Of a stretch of DNA of 64,000 nt, positions 46,937 through 58,167 are shown piece by piece. Source of the stretch: Beta vulgaris subsp. vulgaris (Eukaryota; Streptophyta; Magnoliopsida; Caryophyllales; Amaranthaceae); the NCBI RefSeq assembly GCF_026745355.1, contig NC_079204.1:379501-443500 (forward strand). The letters run 5' to 3'. The position numbers and the translations under genes were made by a program. Under the pieces are notes generated by a model. The model worked only from the letters and a program-made list of their open reading frames with translations. It was not told the origin of the DNA and searched no databases. Each line of letters starts with the position of its first letter. Position 1 is the stretch's first letter.

Positions 46937-49900
46937 ATGGATGCAAATGGTAAAGAGTCAAAAACTAAGCCACTTATTAGTAGTATGAAGCCTGAAAAGG
47001 AAACAGTGGAGAGAATATTGGGTGAGGATGAAGATGATGAAACAAAGAGGTTATTGTCTCCTAGAAATGGTGAAATTTCGAAAGGTGCGGCGAAAACAAA
47101 GAGGAAAGTGAAGTGGAATGATACTAGTGGTGGAAATAAGCTTGCTGAAGTAGTTATATTTCAACCAAGGTAATTATGCCTAGTTAATCTGTTTATGTAA
47201 TTTCATTAGAAGTGGGATTTTGGACAAGGTAGTTATGCATTTATAATATTTTTGTCTTATTGCATTTTTATGTTATAATATCTCTATTTCATTCCTTTGT
47301 TTGTGATCTTATGTTTGTGCTGATATACTAGTGGTATTTCTGGTTTGCAAGTTGTGAATTTTGCCCCTTGAGATTGAGGTTTGAAGTTGAATTGAAGTGT
47401 AGGGATTGTTACTGCAATCTTCTTATAATAATGCAACTCAACCTCGTTATTCAACCTATTGTTACTTATTAGATATTAGATTGAAACTGCATAGACATTC
47501 TTGGGTGCTTCATCGTGAATATAAGGTCCATGTTAGCCAGAATTTGTGTTTAGTCCATTATAATCAAAAGTTTATAGCTTACATGGTGCCATTGGTCTAT
47601 GCAATGTGTTCAGAGGATAATCAGCTAATGCCTGTATAAAGTTTATTTTGATATTCTCACGCGATCAATATGTGTCGTACTGCTAGCAAAGACCAATATT
47701 TCTGGCTTCATGAAGGTGGATAATACTTAGTTTTTGTTCTATTTGTATCATAGTTGAGTGGATACTAGTGACTTTTTTCTTCTTTGAGTTGGGTGATCAA
47801 ATTTCAGTTCTTATCAGGTAAGGAAAGTTGGCATTAGCTTGTATGCTGATGACTGATAAGGGTTATTTTCGATCTCTGCCCCTCCTTGTCATCATCTATT
47901 CAAATATGATTCTCATCAAGTAGTATCCTAATTAGGGTTCAGACTGTGTGTGTGTGGGGGGGGGGGGGGAGCTAGTTGGAATCCACGACTTTATGTAGGT
48001 TTTTAGAGATTGAACTGGTTTGAGATTTTTGGTTTAGCAATTGTCATGTGGTATAATTGTTTGATAATGATGTCGCATACATTCTAGGTTGAGAGAACCC
48101 TTGACAGTTGTGTGATTGCGTTGGAGAATATATTCTTAGTTGTGAATTGTAACTATTTATAACAAAACGCTTTTGCTTTTTAATTTCTGGGAGAGTTTAA
48201 GGAGACCTGATTTTACTGATGGTCAGTTTGTAGGTGCTAATATAAGTTTGAAATGGCTGCCTGGATGTAGAGCTGAAATACCTTTAGGCGTGGACGTATA
48301 CAGATCCCTGTTAGCTTTTGAGTTTTATTGCTGCATCATGTTACCCACAAAAGGTAATATGAGTTTATGAACGAAATAACCTGGTTGCGTAATAGGACAA
48401 CAAATTCTCCTATCGTATATCAGTCAACAGAAGTAGCTTTAGTGTCCTCTTAGCCAAGAAAAAGATAAAATTTGAGTAGCTTTGAGCTTCTGATATTAAC
48501 CAAACTTTAAATTATTAGATCCTGGAAGTTCGATAGCTATTTCATTTCATAGGTGATTTTGTTCGGGACTGCTTTGCTTTCTATATACAACTTTAATACT
48601 TTATTACTAATATAATAGGAATCAGAAAATAGATGAACTTGATCTGATTATTTCTTTCTTTGTTTGGTGGTAAAGCATAATGGAAAATTTGCAAGTAAAC
48701 GTCTGATAATTAGGCTGCTGAGCTGTTTGGCTTGGAAGTGTTCAATAATGATAGTACGTTTGCAACTCCATAACAACAATGATTTTTCATAGCCACACTT
48801 TTGCTACCTGAGAAATCAATTTTTCAGACCATATGATACCTGCTTTATGATTTCTGTTCACTCAATTAAATTGAAATTATCTGATTTATCACTAAGTTTT
48901 ATGTGTTTCTTTCTCCCTAGTCCTGACCATGTTTATGGTAATGATTTATTTTAAAGAGAAGATGAATTGGTTTTAACCTTCCATTCTCATCTGCTATTAT
49001 ATGACTAATGTCTCTTTTTACCTGGGTTGTTTCACCTCAACCTATTTCAGATGTTCTGCTAACAAATTTCATATGCGGTTGACTTTGCAAACTATTTATT
49101 TTTGAAGTATACTTGTTTACTACTTCAAATATGATACAGCTGGTGTGGCAGAGCATCTTTATTAGTTGTTAATGAAGTGAGGAGCGTATGAACTCTATAT
49201 ATGTACTTTTTGCCTGTTTTTGGCATTAAACAAGTATTCGGTACAATTTTAGCTTTATGAAGGACATTAGATACAGTATTAGTTGGGAGACAGATCTGCC
49301 AACTACTGGAAATTGTCAATCCAATTGTTTAGCATTGGACTAGGGGTATTAACGAGCCAACCAAGCCTAACCCGAGCTTGGAGTTTTTTGGCTCGTAACA
49401 CCTGCATTTAAACTCGAGTCGAGTTCTTCTAGGCTTAAATTTTCAAGTTAAATTTAACAAAAATCCAAAAAAATTGAATAAGTAAATGTTCTTTACTAAG
49501 ATATTTATTTGTCTTGTATTTCCTTTGAGCTTCGCGTCAGTATTGTGCATATTTTACTAGTATCATTTTCATATTAAATGGTTTAATATGCAATTTACTA
49601 GTTATAAAAAAATATTTGAGATTTTTCATGAGTTTTTCGAATCGAATTTAGCTATGGTAAACTCATAAAAATTTCGAATCGAGCTCAAATATTGTAGAAA
49701 ACTTTGGATGGTCGACACAAATTCCAGCTATAGTAATGTGGTTTCACATACTTAGAATTTTCTACTTGGCTCCCACAAAAGTGTGTACTATTTGACATAA
49801 ATTTTTGAAAACTATTTGCTCTCTTCATCCCATTATGCGTACTCGTATGCTTTTTCTAGGGTCAATGTCATATTGTCAGATTTGTTTCATTGTGTATCTT

Positions 49901-50417
49901 CATAATACCAACTTTGTATATCTTTATCAAAGACATCAATGGTCTATTATAAAAAAAGACATCAATGGTCAAAGGTTTGTCTTAGAGACAGTAAAAAAAA
50001 TAAGATATTCTACTTACTATACTACAGGAGGAGTATCTGTCAGCTGCTTGGTTATTGTGATTGCTTGGACCAATTGATTTTTATTGAAGAGATTTTCTAG
50101 GTTGCATACTTGCATGTGACTAAGTGCAATATCTTCGTTCTAGATGATTTGCGTATCTTCAGGAGTTCAGGTTTGGAATTTTCAGTACATGAGATACTAT
50201 ATATATTGTGTAAGTTTGTTATAAAGAACATGTCTTTATTCTGATCAAATTCTGAATGATTGAAGTTTACCTTGTTAATGTTTACTTATTTGGTAAATCT
50301 TGTCATATTTTTCTTATATGTTGGATCTCATTCGGGATTTTCTTTCTGTGGTGCAGTGACGTGAGTGACAGTGATGACGACGATGATTCAGATTCTTGCT
50401 TCTGTACAATAATGTAG
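46937..50417 (+). CDS. Small acidic plant protein ending in a CaaX-like CTIM
   Basis: Two exons (46937-47169 and 50357-50417) separated by a 3187-bp intron join in phase 2 to 97 residues. The ATG at 46937 was chosen because codons upstream in frame are leader-like. The protein is hydrophilic, with an EDEDDETKRLLSPR segment, a basic centre (KTKRKVKWNDTSGGNKLAEV) and an acidic Ser/Asp tail (SDVSDSDDDDDSDS) ending CFCTIM. The last four residues fit a CaaX prenylation signal with Met at the end, predicting farnesylation, and a second Cys two residues upstream could be acylated. Similar short plant proteins with a conserved KWND core and a CxCTIM end are remembered as uncharacterised. The second exon encodes only 19 residues, so annotation that reads through the donor loses the lipid-anchor motif. 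Confidence 0.8.
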
Positions 50418-52503
50418 ATGTTACTCCATTACCCACAATACCAGCTTGTAGATTCAGACTAGATTTCATTCTAGCACTTATTAATTAGAAATGTTCTGCT
50501 CGAATTCCACAGAAGAATGTGCCAGTACTTGTGGGTTTCCACTGAAGATTCTGCCACTTCCTACTTGTGAGTTATGAATCACGGGTATACCACAAATTTA
50601 CTTGTTGAATAATAATGGTCAAGATCACTGATTTTGGAAAGCATTCTTTTGCCCATGGAAATTTTTGCTCATAGGCATCAGCTTGCGCTTGCGACAGTTG
50701 TCTAGGTTTTCAGAGCTTAATTAACTTTACGGGGTTCGAGTGCAGATGGAGAATATGAACATCTGCGTGCTGTCGCGGATGTCCTCCCTCCTAAAATGAG
50801 GTAGATGCAGAAGATGAGCTTTTTATGAGTTGTAATTTGTGTATGTTTTCGTGTTTGTTACTGTCACAGTTGGTGAATGTTTCATACTCTTTGTTGCTTC
50901 TGAAACAAATTCCACGATAGTCTATATAATTAATCCTGGTTGTAGAATGACACTAACAACAATTTTATAGATCTCCCTCTCTTTGTTTTCTCCTTACTTT
51001 TGGTTGTGATTATTTGTAAAATTAAGTTGTCGTGGATGAACAAATGCAGAAAAGAAACAATCACTGAAATTAATTGAAATTGTGAGAAGAAAGTAGGAAA
51101 GTAATTGAAGTGAAATTAATTCCAAAAGAACAGGGGTTTACTAGCTTAGGCAATTTTTACATTATAGCACCTTTTTTTTGGTATTCAGTTAATTGTTCTT
51201 CACCGAACATATAAGAGTATCTCGGCCCACATGAATTCTTGGTTTCCCATTATAAATATTATTGTTAGTAACCAAATGAATATCATATTTGTTGGGGCAC
51301 TAAATTTGATTTTTAGATATATTTTAACAGTAGTTCAAATTAGATACTGAAACCATACCCAACAATTTAAGAGAAATAATAGAGAAGAGAAAATGAGAGA
51401 GAGAAAAAAAGGATTTTATTGATTACAAATGCTCATAGATCTAGTATATCTATAAAAATATATAATGAGAAGTACAAAGGAATTACAATCCAACAGCTTC
51501 TATGAGTCTTTCTAATAACTTCCTTTGATTCTAGGAATAGTGCTAAGAAAATTTTAATCCACTGCAACTAATAACCTGAACCTCCTGTAACATATATCTA
51601 ATGTATCATTCTCAAAATCTAACTACGAAAGCGTGGTTGTTACCAATGTGTTGCTGTTTGCTCCTGAAGAAGCTGGCAGACGAACTGGGTGTGGAGAAGG
51701 AAAACCAGTAGAAATTCAAGGCCGAGTATGGTCAGTTTTCAACCAATGTGGAGGGTGTGTTTGCAAGCTGCTTCACAAGTTGACAGATATCTCATGTGAG
51801 AAGAAAAGGAGGTTGATATTGACTCTTCAGTAGAAGAAGCTGCAGGCAAGAGGCAGCAGGAGCGCGACAAACTTACTGCGTACATAAGTGGCACGTCTTC
51901 CCTGATTCATTCCTTTCTTCATGCCTGAAAGAGCGATTTGGAAGAGTTTTCTAGATTGCTCCTTTGCAGATGTGAGATAACTTAGAAGCACTGGTTAATG
52001 ACCACCAAGGTTTCTTGTGTTGGTCATAATTTGTTTTCTTTGCCCATCACCTAAAAGGCCATTAGGGGGGCTAGATAGAACAATGTACAGTTTTTTAAGC
52101 TACATATCTGAAAGTTAAAAGCTAAATACTTCCGACTCTCCAATATTGCATATGATGCCAGATTGGAGTTGAAGCTGAAGCACATATGCGAGATGTTTCC
52201 CTGGCACGAACAATGAAGCGAAAAGCCTTGTACAATTAGTATTGTTAGAATCTGAGGCCATACTGTATCAGCATCCTGTTAATGTGATCTTTGTCTCTTT
52301 GCTTTCTCCTTACTTGATTATTTGTTAAGCTAAGTTGTTGGGAATGAACATATGCAGAAAAGAAACCACAAGCACAGAAACCAAAAGAACAGGAAAACCT
52401 TGCCATTCACAAAACAGAAACAAAAATCACTCTTGAAGAACAGGAAAACAGAACAAAACACACTTCCTCATCTTCCTTATTTACCACACATTACACTCAA
52501 GAA
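50418..52503. other. Intergenic with local duplication and a solo LTR
   Basis: Begins with the 3' UTR of the CaaX-protein gene. About 75 bases at 50984-51058 recur in diverged form at 52298-52366 (CTTTCTCCTTAC, GATTATTTGT, AAGTTGT, GAACA.ATGCAGAAAAGAAAC). Between them lie a candidate LTR (51290-51592) and a reading frame at 51633-51833 rich in Cys and Lys that matches no family known to me. Confidence 0.45.
51290..51592 (-). mobile_element. Candidate solo LTR, minus orientation
   Basis: 303 bp. On the minus strand it begins TGTTACAGGAGG and ends GTGCCCCAACA (TG...CA). A TATATATTTTTATAG box lies midway, followed by AATAAAAT and a CT-rich run, the promoter and polyadenylation layout of an LTR. 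Flanking pentamers do not match exactly for these ends; shifting by one or two bases gives CATAT on both sides. Confidence 0.5.
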
Positions 52504-53841
52504 TCAGCATTTCCTTGTTTTAACTGCCTTCCACTGAGAAAGATTCTCTATAGGATTCAGCACTGGTACAATGTAATGGCTCCTAAGTCGCGCGTTAATC
52601 TCAGAACTGATAAGAGGCATAGAAGAGCAGTTGTCTAGTTCCTCCATTATTTGCTCACAGTACATGCTTTGAGGATCGATCATGCAACCAACATCATCAT
52701 AATCATCATCTTCATCACTAATCTGTGATTCATCATCATCGTCATCCTCATCATATTCATATTCATCTTCACCATCATAACAACTGTTATATCTGTACTC
52801 TGATGAGTACAATGACATTTTAGATTCAGTTGTAAAGGTTTTACTGAGAGGTGCATAATTTAGACAAGCTTCTTCTGCTGTTCCTGCTGTCTGATCAGTT
52901 TCTACATCACCTGTTTCTTCCCAACTGGTATCATGCTCATCATCTTGCAAGCTAAGTGGCTCATAAGTCACCACTTCCAAGTTAAACCTTACTTTCTTTT
53001 TGATGCTTGGTTTCTTCTCATCTTTTGTTTTCTCACTACAATTATAACAAAACCATTCTAATTATTATCCTGAGATGTTAAATTTGCTTGCGAAAATTGA
53101 CCAACATGTTATACAATACTTTAGAGACTGTCTGGTGGGGAGAAAACATTTTTCTTTCTCTTCTCTTCTCTCATCCACCCCCTCCGTTCTATGTTTTGGT
53201 TTTTCCTCCAAGTTTTTTTTTATTATTATAAGGAAAGATAATTGTTTCGAAAACCAAACTCTGCTAGGCTACTAGCCTGCAGGGCTGGCCAACTCAGAAG
53301 CTGGGTAGTGGATACAAGGCTAAACAACAATGTCCAACATATTATTGGGATGAGGATTCGAATCCTGGGCAATGCCCTGGAATTCAGGATAGTACTCCAC
53401 TAAACTACCACCTCTCCCTTAAGTTTTTCCTCTATAAGTGTTTCCTCATAAACTAATTTTCGCAAAAGGGTAATTTGCATTAAAAATATTTTCCGTCAAA
53501 CCAAACAAATCCGTAACAAGATGAATAAAGGAAGACAAAAATTAACAACCTTGTAGTACTGCTGAGGGGTTGTAAAACATCCAGCTCTTTAGTATGAATG
53601 TCTGACTCCAATGGTTCATACCCTCGAATTCTCTGCCAAAATATACATACAAACATGTAAACAAATACTCCAACATAATCAAACTTATAACTGATAGTAA
53701 AAATGAAAATGAAGGATAAAGAATAAGATAATATGAGATAAAATAGATGTTGTTAACTCTTCTAGTTTTTGAAGCTCTTTTAGATATAGGTCGTTTTCTC
53801 TTCTTTGTACAACCAAAACATGCAAAAAAAGTCCATCCCAT
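52504..53841 (-). CDS. Uncharacterised plant protein with acidic C-terminal half
   Basis: Three minus-strand exons (53758-53841, 53550-53632, 52504-53035) give 232 residues. The N-terminus MGWTFFACFGCTKKRKRP is hydrophobic and Cys-rich followed by a basic stretch, a pattern seen in a plant family of unknown function. A conserved core follows: GYEPLES and then KKKVRFNLEVVTYEPLS. Residues about 155-180 are nearly all Asp/Glu (EDEYEYDEDDDDDES). The end (NPIENLSQWKAVK) is again family-like. Low-complexity acid and a Cys at 8 and 11 after a Gly-Trp start suggest a possible lipid-modified or membrane-associated N-terminus, but this is inference. Intron 2 contains a SINE with a 10-bp target duplication. 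Confidence 0.8.
53209..53422 (-). mobile_element. SINE copy 1, with 10-bp target duplication
   Basis: 214 bp in intron 2 of the acidic-protein gene, bounded by GTTTTTCCTC (53199-53208 and 53423-53432). On the minus strand the head reads GGGAGAGGTGGTAGTTTAGTGG (A-box-like) with B-box-like GGATTCGAATCC downstream, and the tail ends in A9 followed by CTTG. It shares its head with the element at 62781. Confidence 0.7.
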
Positions 53842-54268
53842 TTTTCTCTTCTCTGTTATAGAAACAGTTTTGTGAATGTAATTAAGTTGTTCATCATATC
53901 ATATATCAAATGTTGATACTATTAGATATGAAAAAAAATTAACTGTTAAAGTGAACTCGAGAAAGTAATGATTAATTTGGCTCCACTTTATATTTGGTTT
54001 TTGAAAATGGTAACGTTGGAGTTTTTGGATTAATTCTTGTATCAACAACATTCACTCCACTTTATTTTAGTATCACTACTTTTTGTTCTTTTATGAGACA
54101 GATATTCAATACTCTGCCCCTTTTATTCTCTCTTTTGCTTTTATTATTTCTTTATGATATGGGCTCAAATTGTCTGATCTTCTTTCTTATTCTGATTTTG
54201 TGTTTTATTAATGGCTCATTTGTAGGATGTACGTGGATAATCCAATCCTAATAGATCGTTAAAAAATA

Positions 54269-54644
54269 CTCCCTCCGTTCCATAATATAAATCTTGATTC
54301 TGTTTTTACACGGGAATTAAGGTAAACTAGAATCTTGTTTTATTTAAATAAAAAGATTCATTTTTATTAGGAAACACTTACATTGTTTTTTTCTTTTTAA
54401 CAAAAAATAAAAACTTAACATTAATATTGCATAGTTTAATGTGTAGAGGAGTTTAATGGGTTATGAGATTCTATTTTATCATTAATAATGGTACACTGAA
54501 AGCTGAAATTATGAGGACTTTTTGGGAGTTAAATTATTTTCATGAGGGTATTTTGGGTATAATTATTGATTGAAAATAGAAACAAGACTTATATTTTGGG
54601 ACACTTTAAAAGGAAAAGGGACTTGTATTATGGGACGGAGGGAG
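54269..54644. mobile_element. Stowaway MITE
   Basis: 376 bp with TA on both sides (54267-54268, 54645-54646). The ends are CTCCCTCCGTTCCATAATAT and its inverted partner CTCCCTCCGTCCCATAATAC, the signature termini of Stowaway (Tc1/mariner) MITEs. Confidence 0.93.
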
Positions 54645-54952
54645 TAATTGTTAATATTTAGTTAAATTTCACTTTAGATTAGATTATATTAGAACTGGAT
54701 AATCTATTCAATGGATCATAAAAATCTTGTACTCTTACTCTATAAGAGCATGGATTTTATAACAAGCATTTATAGAATGTACTATCACCTTTTTGTTTAA
54801 TAAATACTTTTTTTTTCTTCCTACTTTTTAAATCACAAATTTGACCGTTAGTAACTTTAATCTTTTTTTTCGTTGTTTTGAAAGACGAGTATAGGTTGGG
54901 GAATGAGTTCTTTATTAGTACCCTTTCTTTTAGCGCGCTCTAAGACCTTAAT

Positions 54953-55690
54953 CCCTGTTTGTCAAATATAGTTTAGCTATTAGAGTTTAGAGTTTTACCT
55001 TTCTGTGTCAGCAAATTTAACTGCATATTTAACTAACTTTTCACATAATGTGTTTGATAAAATTTAGTTGATTGCTAAAAGCATTTATAGAAGTATGTTA
55101 GTATTATAATTATTAGCACAAAAGTCATTTATACATTCTCTCACCTAATCCTCTAAAGAAAAAGCTTTAAAAAGAAGCTTTATCATTTTGAGAGTTTTCA
55201 TCCCAAAACTCTCTTTTGAAACTCTCTTCACCAACACTCTTATAGAGCTTTTGAGTTTTGACTAGTTAAAACTAGATTCGGGCGTGCCGGGACAGGCTTG
55301 TTCACGGCTTGGCTAGCAGGATTTAGACACCGTCGGGCTGGGGCCGAGCTCGTTAATGACGGGCCATGTCGTGCCGAGTTTGAAATGTTCAGATCTTGTC
55401 TATGGGCCGGCTCGCGGTCCAGGCTCGTGCCTCCTACGGGTCTGACTCGTGTTCTATGTTTTTTTGGCAATTTTTGACTGAAAAACAAAGAAAAGGGGGA
55501 TTCGACCCACGAGCCAGATAGGCAGGCTCGTGCCTAGATGGGCATGAAATGAAATATCTGGACCGTGGCAAGCCCATGGCCCAAGTAGCGGGCAACGAGC
55601 CTGGTAAGGCCCATGCATACCTCTAGTCAAAACTCTAAAAATGACCTAAAACTTTTTTTTTTCAATACTGTAATTGCCGAACACCCCCCT
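54953..55690 (+). mobile_element. hAT-like MITE copy 2, split by a GC-rich insert
   Basis: The left part (54953 to about 55260) begins CCCTGTTTGTCAAATATAG and follows copy 1 at 32557 (GTTTAGAGTTTT, AATGTGTTTGATAA). The right end reads TTGCCGAACACCCCCCTTA, roughly inverted to the left end. Between GAGTTTTGACTAG and CTAGTCAAAACTC sits a block (about 55262-55625) of GC-rich GGGCCGTGCCGGG-style sequence. Limits are approximate. Confidence 0.4.
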
Positions 55691-56389
55691 TAGTCTTTTA
55701 GACTCCCATTGATCTGAATTTGAATCAAGATAGGCCCTGGGGGAAAGTATTATTGACAAAAGTTGTCAACATTCTGTCGATGATTTTCTATTCCTTTATT
55801 ACTCCTTCGGTTTTTTTTAGTTGGTACATTTTGATTATTAACATCATTCACATGATAACTTTGATTATCTTATAGTTTATATATCATGCGAAAAATCATA
55901 CTCGTTGGATCTTGTTAGTCTCAATTTGTATTTTTCAAAAATATACTTTTTATAATTTTTTTCATATATCGATATTTGAGGTTATATCTCATAAATCGTA
56001 AAAAAGCAAATATAGCACAAGAATTTCCAAAAACTACACAACTTGTTCCACTAATTGGGTTGAGATTGTGTATGGATGGCCTATCGTCAACGTAACACTG
56101 TGTAATCAATTGATGACCAAAATTGCACAAGTTTTCAACTAATTGGGTTCAGACCCATAATTCGTCTTGCAGCAATAAGATCCAAGGTGCAAATAACATT
56201 TAATAGAGAGCAATTACTCAGAAAGAATGCTTCAAAAGAATGGGACACATAGCTAATTGGTAATCTCTTAAGTTGTTAGATTCTAGTGATGATAATGGAC
56301 AACATCAGTTTCATCAGCGAGGTTAGAGAAAACAAATAATAGCTTGAAATTATGCTAGCAACTATTGCTCTTATATCCTCCATTCTATT

Positions 56390-56600
56390 CTTTTTCTTCA
56401 GTGTTCCGGACATTACTGATTTGCCCGAGCAGACCCAATTCCCGAACTCTATGCATCAAAGCCCTTGATCCTTAGCCCACGCGATGGCCTCCCTCGAAGC
56501 TAATAACTCGGAATGAAGAACTTAAGACACAATGTTTCACAAGCAACATTAGTAGAAAGGCCTACCGCCTACGCCAGCCAACAATCAATCCTATCCCCAT
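56390..56600 (-). pseudogene. RNase H relic of a LINE
   Basis: On the minus strand the segment around 56450-56540 reads SELLASREAIAWAKDQG, the helix carrying the catalytic Glu in RNase H domains of plant LINEs. A stop follows at once and the flanks are out of frame. Only this fragment is recognisable. Confidence 0.5.
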
Positions 56601-58167
56601 AATGAAAGGCTTACTCTTTCCTGCCATTTTTGAAAGATTCATTGAATTACCTAGAGATAAAGTTTAACGATGATGCTCTTTTGATTTTAATGACCCCAAG
56701 ATCCAGATCTCATACTTCACATATCTTTCTACTCTCATAAAAGAACTTGATTTAACACTAACAATAACACCGCACCATTCAATAGGTGATATAATAAACA
56801 TTGGTCAGCAAAAGAACCATGATCATAACTAAAACCTGAAGTCCTACGTGCACATAAAGACCTAAACTCCTCGTTGCTGAACTTCCTTGTTGCTGAACAA
56901 AACCTAAAGTCCGCAGTGCATTAAAAATAAAAAATGAAAACATCAAGGAAAAGCAGCTTCGAACCGAAGTATGCAACAACTAAACAAAGAGGCTTCAGTT
57001 AAGGGCATGATCTTGTGATCAATAAACTCTGAGTACACGACTTTGAAATAAAGACGGTGAAATTGTGATAAATGTATGTGTAATAATCCAGTGAAATATA
57101 ATGTACTAACTCAGTAATCATCCGCAAGAGACTAAGAAATAGTAAACTCTAACGTAAGTATCGGACTAGTTATGCACTAGTTCAGCAAGAAAAAGTTAAA
57201 GCCTACTTCCAACTGCCACAAGCAGCCACAACTAATTAGACCATCAAAAGCATTCCACTTTCTAGTCCATATAAAACTGAACTTCGATAGTCAAATTTCC
57301 TAAAGTTAACCAAGAAAAAATCCTCAATTTATCTCTGACATACCGAATGGAGATCAACTTAGAAATTTCCACCAGCCCACCACAACTTCATAGAAGATCA
57401 GAACCGAAGAGGACATGCTTGGGTTGATCAGTCCCAGAAATTGCATTCTCTCATCACAAAACCGATCAATCGCATGTTTAACATTCCACCACAAACCTGC
57501 ATTTTAGCTGTCTTAGCCCCCTCACTTCAGAGCTCGAGCACCTCTCCTGTACAACACAAGGGCAAATACAGGGAGAAAAGATTATGCCATTGTCAAAGCT
57601 TCAACTACCACTACTTTATCTCTATCCACTACATTATCTCTATCCACTACGAACTGATCAACCCAACTTGTCTACAGCTCCCATCTTTACCAGTACGAGA
57701 AGCTTGATTATCTCTGTGACTCCTACTTCAAAACACAAGGTAACTCTATGGATGATTTATGCATATAAACATGCGTGCACATATGTTCTTCCTGCTGATC
57801 ACATTCAGGCAAGTAAAAGATATGAAAAATTCAGTTAAGGGCAGAAAACCAATTAAACAGATTCAATAAAAGCTTATACAGCCTAGACACTAAAACAGTA
57901 ATAGAGCAGCAACATCGAATGAAAATAAATCAGCAAACCAGATACAAAACTACACTCAAAAAGAAATAGTAAACAGAAGCAACTAGTACTCTGAAAAGCT
58001 AATTATTATGAAAGACTAGCAAGATAGATACTGTAAAGTGCATATTACTGTGAATTAGCAAGCCAACCAGTCCAACAATATGCTTGAGGGAAATATAGGC
58101 TATCCCCTAGCCACTTGGAATGACAAACTTTATAATCCATGATCACTCAGCTTAAAGCACACTACAG

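Larger units (their letters stand above)
53842..58167. other. Intergenic, transposon-rich
   Basis: Contains the Stowaway MITE, the hAT-like element with a GC-rich insert, an RNase H relic, and toward 57.9-58.2 kb the 3' UTR of the RRM gene. Reading frames at 55921-56130, 56779-56979 and 57441-57838 have no domain. Confidence 0.45.

Noticed and set aside
53340..53420. Possible tRNA gene from the A-box and B-box-like sequence
   Set aside because: No cloverleaf could be drawn with an acceptor stem, and the 10-bp target duplication shows a SINE.
57441..57838. Plus-strand frames of 88 and 84 codons
   Set aside because: Low-complexity repetition (TATCTCTATCCACTAC twice) makes the frames long by chance; no domain.
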